From assembly GCA_036365145.1 (NCBI GenBank), contig JAEOAD010000801.1, forward strand, positions 1-64,000: a stretch of DNA of 64,000 bases. Direction: 5' to 3'. Positions 32,996 through 45,374 of the stretch are shown here, one piece after another. The stretch is from Orientallactaga sibirica (taxonomy: Eukaryota; Chordata; Mammalia; Rodentia; Dipodidae). A program made the translations under genes and the position numbers. Below the pieces are notes generated by a model. That model searched no databases and was not told the origin of the DNA. It saw only the letters and a program-made list of their open reading frames with translations. Each line of letters starts with the position of its first letter. The first letter of the stretch is position 1.

Positions 32996-33178
32996 GGGAG
33001 AAAGAATTGGTGTGCCAGGGTGTCTAGTCACTGCAATCGAACTCCAGATGCATGTATGACCTTGTGCACATGTCTCACCTTGTGTGCCAGGCTTACATGG
33101 GTTCTTGAGAGTTGAACCTGGGTCCTTAGGCTTTGCAGGAAAGTGCTTTAACTAGTAAGCCATCTCTCCAGCCCTTAT
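32996..33178 (-). mobile_element. tRNA-derived SINE
   Basis: Reverse copy from 'agacagggagaaagaattgg' to 'gccatctctccagccc'. Confidence 0.93.
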
Positions 33179-33321
33179 TCATTCATTTTATGGATAAAGA
33201 AACTGAGGCTCATAGTGTAACTTGCCTATGGTTATACAATTAACAAGAGAGCCAGGTTCAACCCAGGACACTCAGACTTGATCTCTGGTCAGTCTTTTGA
33301 CTCTATCAAAAAAGAAGTACA

Positions 33322-33475
33322 AGCCGGACATGGTGGTTCGTGCCTTTAATGCCAGCACTCAGGAGGCAAAGGAAGGAGGCTCACCATGAGTTCAAGGCCA
33401 CCCTGATACTACATAGTGAATTCCACACCAGCCTGAGCTAGAGTGATACCCAAACTCTAAAAAGTACAAAAAAAC
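33322..33475 (+). mobile_element. B1 SINE
   Basis: 'gccggacatggtggttcgtgc' to 'aactctaaaaag'. Confidence 0.9.
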
Positions 33476-33477
33476 CC

Positions 33478-33690
33478 ACAGGGTGAAGACATGGCTTAGC
33501 AGTTAAGGTGCTTTCCTGTGAAGCCTAAGGATCTGTGTTTGCCACTTCCGATCCCACATAAATCAGTCACACAAAGGTGAGGCAAGTGCAAAGTTGCACA
33601 TGCCCACTAGCTGTTGCAAGCATCTGGAGTTCGATTGCAGTGGCATAGGCCCTGGTGTGCCAATTCTCTCTCTCTCTGTCTCTTAAAATA
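33478..33690 (+). mobile_element. tRNA-derived SINE, long variant
   Basis: Has the extra 'gcaagtgcaaagttgcacatg' type segment also present in the next copy. Confidence 0.9.
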
Positions 33691-33694
33691 ACAA

Positions 33695-33870
33695 CAGCTG
33701 GAGAGATGGCTTAGCTGTTAAGATGCCTGCCTGCAAAGCCTAAGAATGCTTGTTCAAATCTCCAGGTCCCACATTTAGCCAGATGCAAAAGTGACAGGAG
33801 CACGCAATGTTGCACATGTGCATGTGTCCAGAGTTTGTTCACAGTGGCTGAGAGGCTGCTGGCACACCCA
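33695..33870 (+). mobile_element. tRNA-derived SINE, long variant
   Basis: 'agctggagagatggcttagc' onward. It is cut by B1 sequence at about 33,870. Confidence 0.9.
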
Positions 33871-34115
33871 TTCTCTTGGGAGGCTAATGTAGGAGGATCA
33901 CCATGAGTTCAAGGCCGCTCTGAGACTACATAGTGAATTCCAGGTTAGCCTAGGCTAGAGTGAGACTCTACCTTGAAAAACAAAACAGCCAGGTAAGGTG
34001 GCTCACACTTAAATCTAACCACTCAGAGGTAGAAGTGGGAGGATAGCTGTGCATTCCAAGCCAGCCTGAGGCTACATAGTAAATTACAGATCATTAGGGT
34101 CTCAGGAGACAGAGA
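33871..34115 (+). mobile_element. Two B1 SINEs, the first lacking its head
   Basis: A B1 3' part (33,876-33,990) is followed by a diverged second B1 (33,992-34,110). Confidence 0.82.
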
Positions 34116-34284
34116 GACAACAAATACAGATTGTTAAGTGTGCTTGTTCAAGTTGCAGACATTATGGTAGCTGTTGTTTTTTTTAATTTCCTTTTTAACT
34201 GACAATAGTAATTGTTTGTACTTGTGGTGTACAGTGTGGCATTCCCGTGCATGGATCAATCTTTTTTAAAATATATTTTTTAAA

Positions 34285-34512
34285 TTATATTTTATTCATT
34301 TATTTATTTGAGAGAGAGAAAGAAGGAGAGGGAGAGGGAGAGAGATAGAGAGAATGACAATGGACACACCAGTGACTTCGTCCACTGTAAACAAACCCCA
34401 GACACATGCGCCCACTTGTGTATCTGGCTTATGTGGGTACTGGAGAGTCAAACTGGGATCCTTTGGCTTTGCAGGCAAATGCCTTAACCACTAAGCCATC
34501 TCTCCAGTCCAC
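34285..34512 (-). mobile_element. tRNA-derived SINE
   Basis: Full reverse copy with a GA-rich tail side and the head 'ccatctctccagtcc'. Confidence 0.94.
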
Positions 34513-34828
34513 ATGAATCAATCTTTAACAATCAATGAGATCAGAGTAACTGGCCTACCACCTCAGAGTTGGCCACCCACAATCCTCTCTAGTGTCTCTT
34601 TGGAAAGATTGCTATCAAACTTGTCCTTTCATGCTGTAGAACATTAGAAATCACTCTTCCTATCCAATGGCACCCCTATCAACACTAGCCACGCTTCCTC
34701 CGTTTGCTTTCTCACCACACTTCCCGGGCTCCGGTAATTACCTTTCTATCCTCTATTCTTTGGGAGCAACTTTATTAACTTCCACATGTAAGTTAGAGCA
34801 TGTGCTATTTACTTTTAAGTGTCTGACT
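34513..34828. other. Single-copy sequence, no gene seen
   Basis: The 92-codon plus frame here runs into a B1 and has no recognisable content. Confidence 0.55.
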
Positions 34829-34975
34829 TTTTTTCTTTGGAGTAGGGGCTCACTGTTACCCAGGGTGAAAGGGAACACACTCTGCAGACCCAAGCTGGTC
34901 TTGAACTCATGGCGATCCTCCTACCACTGCCTCCTGGGTGTTTAAAGGCATGTGCCACCACCACAAAGGGCATAT
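34829..34975 (-). mobile_element. B1 SINE, diverged
   Basis: Reverse copy with 'cttgaactcatggcgatcc'. Confidence 0.85.
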
Positions 34976-35244
34976 CTGACTCTTTTTTTTCCAATCCACA
35001 CAATATCCTCCAGTTCTTTCCATGTAACTACAAATGCTTGAGCTTTCACTTAATGTCTGAATTATATTCTACCACATATATTAACTACACATGCACATAT
35101 ATAGCAGTTAACCTTATTAATAGCACATGAACAGTGAAAGTTCATCAATTGAGATCAAAGGAACCTCTCATAAGAGATGCTGGTAGCTCTAGCTGAGGGC
35201 AGACAGAGCCGTTGAATTGAATAGAAAATGACTACTTTTGAGCC

Positions 35245-35408
35245 TTTTTTTTTTTTTTTTTTTGGTTATTTGAGGTAGGGTTTCACTGCAGCTCAGGCTG
35301 ACCGGGAATTTACTATGTATTCTCAGGGTGGCCTTAAACTCATGGCAATCCTCCTACCTCTGCCTCCTGAGTGCTGGGATTAAAGGCGTGCGCCACCACA
35401 TCGTGCTT
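35245..35408 (-). mobile_element. B1 SINE
   Basis: Reverse full copy after a T run. 'acttttgagcc' and 'acttttaagcc' flank it as target duplication. Confidence 0.95.
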
Positions 35409-35519
35409 ACTTTTAAGCCATTTTATGAGGAAATACCGTTAAGTGCTTAGGTTAATTTTGAACAGTAGATAAAGCTATTGAGACATTATCAGGATAATAT
35501 AGAGCTACATAAAACATTC

Positions 35520-35735
35520 TTTTATTATTTATTTTAGAGGGAGGGAGGCAGGGAGGGAAAGAGACAGAGAGAGAAAGAGAGAGTGGGTCAGGGCCTCCAG
35601 CCACTGCAAATGAACTCCAGACACATGTACCACCTTGTGCATCTGGCTTATGTGGGTCCTGGAGAATTGATCCTGGATCCTTTGGCTTTGCAGGCAAATG
35701 CCTTAACCATTAAGCCATTTCTACAGCCCAGAATT
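35520..35735 (-). mobile_element. tRNA-derived SINE
   Basis: Reverse full copy. Confidence 0.94.
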
Positions 35736-35764
35736 ATCACATTGTTTTTAATGATTTTTTTGAA

Positions 35765-35980
35765 ATATTATTTATTTATTTAGAGAGAGAGAAAGAGGCA
35801 AAGAGAGAAAGAGAGAGGGAGAGAGAGAATGGGCATGCCAGAGCCTCCAGCCACTGCAAAAGAACTACAGATGCATGTGCCCCCTTATGCATCTGGCTTA
35901 CATGGGTCCTGGAGAATTGAACTGGGGTCCTTTGGCTTTGCAGGCAAACACCTTAACCACTAAGCCATCTCTCCACCATT
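35765..35980 (-). mobile_element. tRNA-derived SINE
   Basis: Second reverse copy 30 bp after the first. Confidence 0.94.
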
Positions 35981-35984
35981 AATC

Positions 35985-36750
35985 ATTTTTTATCATTTTC
36001 ATTCTCTAGGTATACAATAATATAATCTATAAGAAGTGATCATTTTACCTCCCACATTCAGATTTTATATTCTTTATTTTCCTCTCTTTTCTAATTGAAT
36101 TAGCTGATACTTACTGATTCTATGAAAACTAACAGTCACGGTGATCATCGTGCCCATTGTGTTATTATTGCTCTTCCTTGAATGTATGACTGGACTTGTC
36201 TAAAGTCTGTGTAAATCTTTTCTCAATTGTGAAGTGGGGAAGTGTCCCAGTTAGAAGAGTTGGAGTGGGACAAGTAGACCTGAGATTCTCCAGCCTCCCT
36301 TATCCCAGCCATGAGCCGTCAGTAAAGCAGTGATGAAGGACTGGGGTGGGGACCAGTCACTATAAACAGATCTCTGTAGAGGTAAAGGAACAAATACAGG
36401 CAGATCTGCTTAGAGGAACTCCACCACCCCTACAGAACCACTAGGTGACCGGTGAAAATGCTAATGTATTTGACACCTCTGTGGGCTGTCATTGCTACAG
36501 TGTCTTCCAGAGGTCACGATGGTCCCAGAAATCACTGGAGACTAGAGGTCACGCTCATGGGGATGGCCATGCCATTCTTATAGTCAGAGACCGATTTCCA
36601 TGAGGCTTGGGTTACAGTTCATTCCAGTAAACTGCTGGATGACCTCTTTAAATCTCGACTTATTTTTGAAACCACTGGATAGGCTCAGACACATAAGAGT
36701 TCAAACCTCAGTAGATCTGTCTTGCTCTTCTTATAGATGCCATTATTCTT
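35985..36750. other. Single-copy sequence, no gene seen
   Basis: About 760 bp without recognised repeats. No frame above 60 codons that I can interpret except a 86-codon frame at 36,600 that runs into (ATTT)n. Confidence 0.6.
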
Positions 36751-36756
36751 TTAAAT

Positions 36757-36757
36757 C

Positions 36758-36792
<35 letters not shown>

Positions 36793-36820
36793 TTCATTTA
36801 TTTATTTATTTATTTATTTC
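36757..36820. repeat. (TTTA)n microsatellite
   Basis: Nearly pure, one TTCA interruption. Confidence 0.96.
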
Positions 36821-36839
36821 AGGGATAGAAAGAGAAATA

Positions 36840-37065
36840 GGGGCTGGAGAGATGGCTTAGTGATTAAGGAGCATGTCTATGAACCCAAGGACCCAGGTTT
36901 GATTCTCCAGGTCCCACAGAAACCAGATCACATGGTGGCGCATGCATCTGGAGTTTGTTTGCAGTGGCAAGAGGCCCTGGAGTGCTCATTCTCTCTATCT
37001 CTCTCTCCTTCTCCCTTTCTCTGTCTCTAATAATTAAATAAAATAAACAAATCTAAAAAATGAGA
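36840..37065 (+). mobile_element. tRNA-derived SINE inserted in an older SINE
   Basis: 'gggctggagagatggcttag' to an AATAAA-rich tail. 'gaaagagaaatag' at 36,827-36,839 and 37,063-37,075 is the target duplication. The surrounding GA-rich sequence belongs to a reverse SINE. Confidence 0.95.
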
Positions 37066-37089
37066 AAGAGAAATAGTGAGGGAGAGAGA

Positions 37090-37535
37090 GAAAATGGGTG
37101 TGCCAGGGAAACTGGAGTCAAGGAACGACAGCCTTGAACCTCTGAAACCATCAGCCAATGTCCCAGAAATTAACCTGTTTCTGCCTCCCTTCTTTCTGTA
37201 GACACACTAGGATTACAGATATCTGACACACAGTCCAGATTTTATGTGGGCTCTGGGGGTTTGAACCAGGTACTTAGGCTTGCAGGGCAGGCAAGTGCTT
37301 TATCCACTGAGCCTTCTCCATATCCCTTACCTTATTTTTGATACAGGGTCTAGAACTGAACCCAGAACACACTGATTTGGCTACACTAGCCTGTCAGCAA
37401 ACCCGAGGGCTCCTCCCAGCTCTGCTTCCCCAGCACTGAGACTACAGGTGCGTGCCGCAATACACGGCTTTAATGTGGGTGCTGGGGATCCAAACCCAGG
37501 TCATTTTTACCCTCTGAGCCATCTTCCCAGCTCTC
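37090..37535 (-). mobile_element. Old SINE fragments (tRNA-SINE and B4/ID-like)
   Basis: 'gggtgtgccaggg' and 'gcaagtgctttatccactgagcc' are remnants of a reverse SINE. 37,340-37,535 resembles an older composite SINE with 'actacaggtgcgtgccgc'. Confidence 0.55.
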
Positions 37536-37769
37536 ACAGCTCCATGTTAAAGTTTTTATTTTATTTTATTTTTTGGTTGGCATACAGAGATTTAGGTATC
37601 ATTTAAAATGTATTGTGTTTTAGTTGATTCCTGCCCCCTCCTTCTCTTCCCCTCTCCCTATATCTTCTCTTCTTCTGTTTGCACATTCATTCCAGGGTCC
37701 CATAATATTCCCTTTTATCACATTGCAATACTCAAGGGCATAGTTTGGACAGTAGGAATTTCTCAAGAC

Positions 37770-37930
37770 AATAATGGACTCCTGTAAACCTTCATTTGTG
37801 AGGCAGAAGCAGGAAGATCACAGCAAGTTCGAGGCCAGCCTGGCCTAGATAGTGAGTTCCAGGACAGCCAGGGCTACATAGAGAAAGCCCGTTCCAAGAA
37901 AGAAAACAAAACAAACAAAACAAAACAAGC
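37770..37930 (+). mobile_element. Older B1 of mouse-like type
   Basis: 'gaggccagcctggcctag' and 'ccaggacagccagggctac' match the mouse-type B1 body better than the local subfamily. It therefore marks an older, shared insertion. Confidence 0.8.
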
Positions 37931-38700
37931 ACCCAGCCACACAACAAAAAAGATTTAACAATGACATGGTGGCATTTTCCTAGCAGGGTGACCATGTCAG
38001 ATGACATAGAACTTCCTGAAGTGGTGAGCTGAGCACCAAGTCAGTTCTTTGCACATGTCTTTTCTGGAGAATGTCTCCCGGGATACTTTTTTTCTGAGAG
38101 TGTAAGAAGTGTCCTAAATATCCTGAAAGGGTTTTACTACAAGAAACATATGTTCCTCCAGTCGGGGTGAGCGTTTGATGCTTTCCTATGTTACCAGCTG
38201 AGTCTCCACTAGGTGGAGCGATCACATAAGCTATGGTACATGAACCCACACTGAGGATTTCTCATTGCGGCTCAACTGCAGCTCTGCCCACTTGACTGAC
38301 ATTGTAACTTGATTCAGAGTGAGGAAGTGAAGTCTTTGCAAAATCAATGAGTGAGGTGACCAGTGCGCTGTCTTCACTGGCTTGTGTGCATGGAACGTTG
38401 TGAGCCACAACGCACTGAATCTCAACACCCAGCTCCTTGCAGCAAAAACTGTCGTGGCATTTGTAAGAAAGGAATGAAATTTGAGATTTCCTGCTCTGTA
38501 GATAGGAATGTATTGACATTTGGTGTTTAAAAAGTTTTCTTATGAAATCAACCACGAGTCTGAGAAAGTTTAAACGTTGTACAAGTATAAGCAGATTTGG
38601 TTTAATGGTGACCTGGGAGCTGCCTTGAAAAATTTTTCCATGGAGTTTATACTCTGTATCTATCTTGGAGTTGGGGACATTAGAAAGCAGGCTTTATTTA
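37931..38700. other. Single-copy sequence; unidentified minus-strand frames; CTCF-like core
   Basis: Overlapping minus-strand frames of 97 and 89 codons (38,262-38,555; 37,980-38,249) have mixed, protein-like composition but match no family I know. At 38,206-38,218 'ccactaggtggag' matches the CTCF core except one base. A retropseudogene cannot be excluded. Confidence 0.35.
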
Positions 38701-38704
38701 TTTA

Positions 38705-38707
<3 letters not shown>

Positions 38708-38759
<52 letters not shown>
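38708..38759. repeat. (GT)n microsatellite
   Basis: About 25 GT units. Confidence 0.97.
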
Positions 38760-38760
<1 letters not shown>

Positions 38761-39297
38761 GCATTCCAGTTCTCTTGATACTGTAAACACGTGATCTTCT
38801 GTTTTTATGTGGGTGTTGGAGACTTGAACTCAGCCTGGCAGGATTTACAAGCAAACACCTTTAACTGCTGGGCCATCTCCCAATTCCCTGAAAGCAAGAC
38901 TTTTGACATCTAAGTATGCTTGGAAGTAGTTTAATGAACCTGCTTCACATAGAATTCATTTTGTAGTTCTATTATACCTGAACTGCAAAATTGTCAAGTA
39001 ATGTTTATCAGCATTATTATTTAAGTGCTGGGAAATATATTGTAAGTGACATACTATTAGTTAGTGTAAGATAATATTTCATGTTTTCCTTTAATCTTTT
39101 AAATGCCTGTAACTCAAGAAATGATTAATCCTTTCCCTAGGCTTCTTGGCTGTTCACGGATAGAACAGTGGCATCTAAGAACAACGGGTGGAAAAATCAC
39201 ATCTAACAGAAGTGTATTGCTTCTTTAATTATAAATATATACCCAGACTACTCAATCACTATTTGTGTTTCTGACATCATCAGAAATCTTTGGTGCT

Positions 39298-39440
39298 TTA
39301 ATTTTTTTTTAATTTATTGGGAAATGGAGAGAGAGAGAGAATGAATGAGAATAGGCACCCAACGGCCTTTGGCCGCTGCAAATGAACTCCAGATGCCTGT
39401 CCTACTTGGTGCATTTGGCTTTACCTGGGCACTGGGGAAT
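39298..39440 (-). mobile_element. tRNA-derived SINE, 3' part
   Basis: 'gagagagagagaatgaatgag' to 'gcactggggaatcc'; the head is missing. A short head-side remnant is at 38,815-38,885. Confidence 0.8.
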
Positions 39441-40272
39441 CCGTATAAGAGATAGAAAGGAAAGAATAAGGAAAAAGATGCAGTTTACAAGCAGAGATAG
39501 AAGGAATAGAACTCTCAGGATGAAATATTTTTCCTATGACATCTCGGGGGAAAACGCTGTTGAGTCATGTTTGCACATATTAAATGCTCATGTTAGGAAA
39601 GTGAAGTGCATCATGGGATGTTTGTACAAATATAAGTAAGTCAATAAATCAGCAGTCTATTGTAAGCATATAAGACAATGCAATAGAAACAAAGACTACA
39701 CTAGAAACAAAGAGCTGTTGACTTGCCTCTCTTCTGAATCTGTATTAAAGCTCTCTTAGTCTTTTGAGAGAACTGGAGAAATAAAAAGTCTGGGTCAAAT
39801 AGGGGTTATGAGTATGCTGGACGGTGGTTGGCAAATCTCCAAGGCTGTAATTGCTAATCTGACCTTTCTGTTTGCTTCTCCAACGTGGCTTTGAGAGAGG
39901 GATTGAACAAGTTACAAAACAGGGCTGGCTCTGAATGCTACAGCTAAACACTCCAGGCTTCACTGGTTTCTACACAGCCAGAGAAACTGGGAGTTTCAAC
40001 AACGCCTGTTATAAATTTAGTTGAAGTGAATTGGGAAAGAGTTGCATTGACTCTCTTTGGTATTTTTACAAAAGGGACTAGGTTAGACTCATGACAAAAT
40101 AGCAACAAGAACAACAACAAAACCCCAGAGATTTTTTTCCCCTACAGAAAGAGCATTGCCCACCCTTGTGCCATAGCTTTTATTTCTGCCATCTGGGAAG
40201 ATGGTGTGCAGTTGCTTATACTCTGCTCCCCTCAAAAGCATCTAAGCATCGTCTCCAAAACAATGACTTTGC

Positions 40273-40318
<46 letters not shown>

Positions 40319-40415
40319 GTGTCCTCCTAGAAGGTACAGCATGTGCATGGCACAGAGGGGTGCTCAGTACATATTGGTGACAAGAATAAATGGATAAATG
40401 GTCATGATTGATTTT
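39441..40415. other. Single-copy sequence before the palindrome
   Basis: No repeat other than the (GT)n at 40,275-40,316. No supported gene. Whether it belongs to the left arm cannot be decided, because its possible partner lies beyond the window. Confidence 0.55.
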
Positions 40416-40734
40416 ATCCTTTGGAGGGGGATTTGAGAAAGGGATGGGGTAATTTGTAAAACATTCGAGATCAGATTCACTATATTTTAATGCAATGACA
40501 TTCCACTTTGATTTGGGGAATCAGGTATATTCTCAGTGTTAACTAATGCTTTCTGTATGGAAGGCCCTCCTGTGTCCTCCTTCTTAAAAGGAGGGGTCTG
40601 CTATTGTTTGTCACAATGTAAATTAGTGCAGACATTATGGAAAACAGTGTGAGGATTTCTCTACTAAAATGGGTTCACACAGCCATCCCACTACGAAGAA
40701 TATGTCCAGAGGAAGTGAAATTAAATCAGTACAT

Positions 40735-40850
40735 AGCACAGAACCAGGCATGATGGCATGTGACTGCTTTCTCGGCACTCTGAAGTCTGAGGCAACAGGA
40801 TAATAAGGCTAACCTGGCTATGTAGAAAGATCCTGCTTCACAAGAAAAAA
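40735..40850 (+). mobile_element. Old B1-like SINE (left arm)
   Basis: 'ccaggcatgatggcatgtg' and 'ctaacctggctatgtag'; followed by an AAAAG-rich tail. The inverted partner is at 63,540-63,680. Confidence 0.65.
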
Positions 40851-41145
40851 GAAAAAAAAGAAAAGAAAAGAAAAGACAAGACAAGAAAAGAAAGGAAAAA
40901 GCAATTTTACTACCATGTCTGCAGCAGCCAGAATATGCAATCAACATAAATTTCCAAAACAGATTTATGGATAAAGGAACCATGGTGTGTATGTGTACAA
41001 AATGTCACTGGCATGACGCATTCCCATTCCCTCATTTCAACATGGATGAAGCCAGAGATGATGATACTCAATGAAATAATCCCAGCACAGAAAGGAGAGC
41101 ATCTTAGGATCACATCCACAAGTGGAAGGTACAAAAATGGTCTCA

Positions 41146-41305
41146 CAGCCGGGCGTGGTGGCGCACGCCTTTAATCCCAGCACTCGGGAGGCAGAGGTAG
41201 GAGGATCGCCGAGAGTTCAAGGCCACCCTGAGACTACATAGTGAATTCCAGGTCAGCCTGGACCAGAGTGAGACCCTGCCTCGAAAAAAAAAAAAAAAAA
41301 AAAAT
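41146..41305 (+). mobile_element. B1 SINE (left arm)
   Basis: Young-looking copy 'gccgggcgtggtggcgcac'. 'aaaatggtctcacag' on both sides is the target duplication. Partner at 63,112-63,275. Confidence 0.97.
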
Positions 41306-41584
41306 GGTCTCACAGAAGTTGGCAGTAGAAGAGTGGTGACCAGAGGCTGGGGGTGGGGTGTGGTGGGGAAGGTTACTTCATAGGAAAAGAGTTATTGCTT
41401 GATACGAGGGGATACATTTTACACTCTACACCACAATATGATGAATGCGACAAACAAATTAATGATGGTGATGAATTTGCTACTTACTCTAAGTTGCTCA
41501 CGACCTATTGTGCACATGAATGAAGATAGCGTATCATATCTCGTAAATATATACAGGCAGCATGCCAATCAAAAACTCAATAAA

Positions 41585-41735
41585 GCCGGGCGTGGTGGCG
41601 CACGCCCTTAATCCCAGCACTCGGGAGGCAGAGGTAGGAGGATCGCTGAGAGTTCGAGGCCCCCCTGAGACTACATAGTTAATTCCAGGTCAGCCTGGAC
41701 CAGAGTGAGACCCTACCTTGCAAAACCAAAATAAA
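41585..41735 (+). mobile_element. B1 SINE (left arm)
   Basis: Young-looking copy. 'aaaactcaataaa' on both sides is the target duplication. Partner at 62,680-62,835. Confidence 0.97.
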
Positions 41736-41739
41736 AAAT

Positions 41740-42848
41740 TTTAAAAACTCAATAAAATACACAATTTGTGAGCTTTCTAGGTGGCTAAAAACATTTGCTA
41801 TGATGCTTGATGAGTGTAGTTCAAATCCCCAGAACCTACCTAAGGCAGGATGGAGATGGGACATGTGTCTGCCCAACACACCTACAGTTATAACTGTTAC
41901 TTCCACTGCCTAGCATTTCTGCCTTCCCATAAAGGTCTTCGACCAGTTTGAGTTGATTTTGGTGCAGGATGAGAGATGTGGGTCTAATTTTGTTTTTCTG
42001 CAATCGGGTTTCCCCCTTGCATTCCTGAATCTGAAGAACGAATATGTTTCAGTCAACTCTAAAGGCTATTCCAGCTCACCCTTTTCTTCTCTCTCCTTTT
42101 ACTGTCTCTGCCTGGGTGCTTATGCGTGGCTCCCCTCTTCTCTGGGGGGAAGGGAGCAGAGCACTGTTTCTTCATCTGGATGGTTTTCTGCTTGCCTTTG
42201 GTTTATCATTTGGGGTCACTTCTCACTGTAATTACATGTATGATTTCCCTCTGGTCCCTGAATCTACCACTTGTGTATTTCCCTTACACTCCAGATCCAC
42301 CATGGTGAGTGCTCCCTCGAACTCTAGGCCTCCTACCTGTGTAATTTCTCTCGACTTGGGCTAACCATTGGTGTGACCCTCTTCTCTACTCCTCCTCTCA
42401 ATCGCTTGGTCTTGCTTTGATATTTTTTTCTCTCTGCTATTCTTCCCTAAGCCACTACCACTTATTTGCCCTCTTAATGTTCTTCCCTGGGGAAACTCAA
42501 AGCGGATGCTGTGGTTGTTCCTTCTAAATCTCCCTACATAAGCATGTACGTTCTATCTTCCACGTGTTTATGGTTCTGCCCCAGCCATGTCTCTCGAATG
42601 AATCTGATGGACTCTGCTGTGTCTTCCACGTGAGTCTGTGTTTCCCACTTCCCAATGTGCTGGTGCCTCTGCTCTGGACTTCTTCCTGGATCCCAGTTTC
42701 CCTTAAGTAAACCCCACTATTTGTGATTTCTCCTAAATCAACTTAATGATTCATAAATGATCCTTCTTGAGTTCATCTTTATTAATTCTTTGTTAGAGAT
42801 AGGACAGGGCCCAACATTTGGGTTCATAAATTTGGGGGAATACCACCA
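41740..42848. other. Single-copy sequence shared by both arms
   Basis: No recognised repeat. The frame at 41,953-42,231 (and overlapping 106-codon frame) reappears in the other arm but with a frame-changing CT-repeat difference at about 42,090/62,320. This argues against coding constraint. Confidence 0.6.
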
Positions 42849-43197
42849 TGTGGTAGTTTGAATCGATGGCCCCCAATACATTCAGTGTTTTATAAGTTTG
42901 TTGTGTGCATCTGCATCCACCTGGCTGGAGGCAAGGTCACTGGGTGGATCTTAAGGTGTGGGGGTGGGTTTGAGATTCCATTGTAAGGATATGCAAAGTG
43001 GGCCTAGTTCCTGAGGTATGCTGTGCTTTTGGCTTTTGGCTTTGCTCTCTGTGTTTGGTCCTGGGACGGCAAGCCAGCTTCTTCTGCCATTATGGAACTT
43101 CCCCTGGATCTGTAAGCTTCAATAAATAATATCACTTCCTCCATAACTGTGCCTTGTCTGGAAGTTTATCTCAGAGAACCTACAGCTGTCTGCTACA
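42849..43197 (+). mobile_element. LTR-like element, left-arm copy
   Basis: A 349-bp element that begins TGTGGTAGTTTGAAT and ends TGCTACA, with an internal 'caataaataa' polyadenylation-like signal near its 3' end, as in a solo LTR. It resembles a common rodent interspersed element beginning 'tgtggtttgaat', which I cannot name securely. No clear target-site duplication is visible. No internal retroviral genes are present. Confidence 0.6.
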
Positions 43198-43544
43198 CTC
43201 CCAAACCCCAAAATCTTGTGTCACCACTTTTCATTGTCATTCTATCTTTGTGTTTTTGTTGCTATTTGGTATTGAAGTGCTTTGACTCGTTTCATTTTCT
43301 TTTTGTGTAACTTCTGTAGTATACATGGGGTTACTTTGGGGCTTATGTAAAATAAACTAGTCCATTTTAAGCTGATAACAAGTGGCAAGTTCAGTTGTAT
43401 ACAAAAGTTCTACATTTTAACTCCTCTCTCCCTCTTCCCTTTATGTTATTGGTGTCACAATTTAGATCTACTTATATTGTTTATGTTTTAACATATTTTA
43501 GAGTCCTTTTAAAGATTCTATTCATGTATTTTTGCTTCTTTGGG

Positions 43545-43690
43545 GGGTTCGAGGTAGGGTCTCACTCTAGCGAAGGTTGATCTGGAATTAACTATGTAGT
43601 CTCAGGGTGCCTCAAACTCATGGCCATCCTCCTACCTCTGCCTCCTGGGTGCTGAGATTAAAGGCATGCACCACCATGCCTGGCTAACTA
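43545..43690 (-). mobile_element. B1 SINE (left arm)
   Basis: Reverse copy; partner at 60,730-60,880. Confidence 0.93.
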
Positions 43691-43699
43691 TTTTTTTTC

Positions 43700-44275
43700 T
43701 TTTATATTTATTTATGAGAAAGGGAGAGAGAGAATGGGCATATCAGGGCCTCCAACCATTGCAAACAAACTCCAGACACATGAGCCACCATGTGCATCTG
43801 GCTTATGTGGGTACTGGGGACTCAAACCTGTGTCCTTAGGCTTTGTAGGCAAGCACCTTAACTGATAAGCAATTTCTCCAGCCCTATTTAAGTTAAAATA
43901 TATATATATGAAAAAGAGAGAGGCAGAGAGAGAGAGAATAGGTGCACCAGGGCATCAGCCACTGCAAACGAACTCCAGACACAGGCGCCCCTCTTGTGCA
44001 TCTAGCTTATGTGGGTCCTCGAGAATTGAACTGGGATCCTTTTGGCTTTGCAGGCAAGTGCCTTAACTGAGAAACCATCTCTCCAGCCCTATTGTGTTCT
44101 TAAAATATATTTATTGGAGAGGCGTGGTGGGGGAGAATGGGTATCACTGGAAATGACCTCCATATACATGCACCACTTTGTGCATCTGACTTCACGTGGG
44201 GATTGAGGAATTGAACCCAGGCTATCAGCCTTTGCAAGCAGCACCTTTAACCACCAAGCAATCTCTTCAGCACTT
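43700..44275 (-). mobile_element. Three tandem tRNA-derived SINEs (left arm)
   Basis: Reverse copies at 43,705-43,890, 43,905-44,092 and 44,105-44,275. Partners lie at 60,140-60,715. Confidence 0.92.
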
Positions 44276-44355
44276 TGATAGTCCTTTGAAAAGTGGATTC
44301 TTTGGCATGTGCACGTGGATAGTAATATGTTTGATATGATGTATGAGGTATATTC

Positions 44356-44356
<1 letters not shown>

Positions 44357-44401
<45 letters not shown>
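44357..44401. repeat. (GT)n microsatellite (left arm)
   Basis: Longer than the right-arm partner at 60,029-60,063. Confidence 0.96.
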
Positions 44402-44403
<2 letters not shown>

Positions 44404-44640
44404 ATATGCTCTGTACATGTGCATGAAGAAGACTGAGGAGAAAGTTGTCCCCTCCCTACCATTCATCCCCTGTGGTTAGACTTCATCAGATCCAGCAGAG
44501 CTCCAAGCTTTCTGAGATAGAAGCTGGTTCCATGGACAGTTCCAAAACTGTTGGGGCACTGGACACATAGAATAACTCTTAATCCCCAGAGGGAAGGTTA
44601 GAGCTTAGGTTTTTTAAATTACTTGCTCTGTGCTGAAAGA

Positions 44641-44693
<53 letters not shown>

Positions 44694-44985
44694 TTGGCTT
44701 TTCAAGGTAGGGCCTCACTCTAGCCCAGGCTGACTTGGAATTCACTATGTAGTCTTAGGCTGGCCTCTGCCTCCCTAGTGAGTATTGGGATTAAAGGTGT
44801 GTGCCACCATGCCCAGCAGGTAGAGAGAGAATGGGTGTGCCAGGGCCTCTAGCAGCTGCATACAAATCCCAGATGCATGCACCACTTTGTGTAACTGGAA
44901 TTACATGGATTCTGCAGAGTCAAACAGGTCTTTAGGCTTGGTAGGCAAGTGCCTTAACCACTGGGTTCTTTCTCTAGCCCTGAAA
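44641..44985 (-). mobile_element. (TTA)n, B1 and tRNA-SINE (left arm)
   Basis: (TTA)n at 44,641-44,688, reverse B1 44,693-44,818 and reverse SINE 44,818-44,985. The mirrored set is 59,445-59,785. Confidence 0.92.
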
Positions 44986-45374
44986 TAATTTTTTATTTCA
45001 TCTTATTTGCTCCGTGGATTAATAGGGTGGAATTTATGGTGTCTATTAACCCAATCCACTAACTCTGGTCTACAGGTAGGAAGACAGTGTTGGTGTCCTC
45101 AAGGCTCCAAGATGTGTAAGACAGGAGCCAATCCTTTAGGCAATCCATTCAAAAACATAGGAGCACTAAATGCATGAGCCAACCCTGTCCCTACATTGAG
45201 GCTAGGCGGCCTGTTCCCAATCCTCTTGCACTGCATTTGGAGCACAGAGTCTGTGGAAACGGTATTCAGTTACTTTGCCACATTTCGAATACCTTGGCTC
45301 TCTGAAGTTGTACTTTGCCTAGTAGTCATGAATACTGCTTAGAAGCAGGTAAAATCAACTTCAAGACTGGAAGA

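Noticed and set aside
32352..33059. Cys- and Ser-rich plus-strand frames in GC-rich DNA, possible CpG-island gene
   Set aside because: The GC-rich segment is the LINE-1 5' UTR read in antisense.
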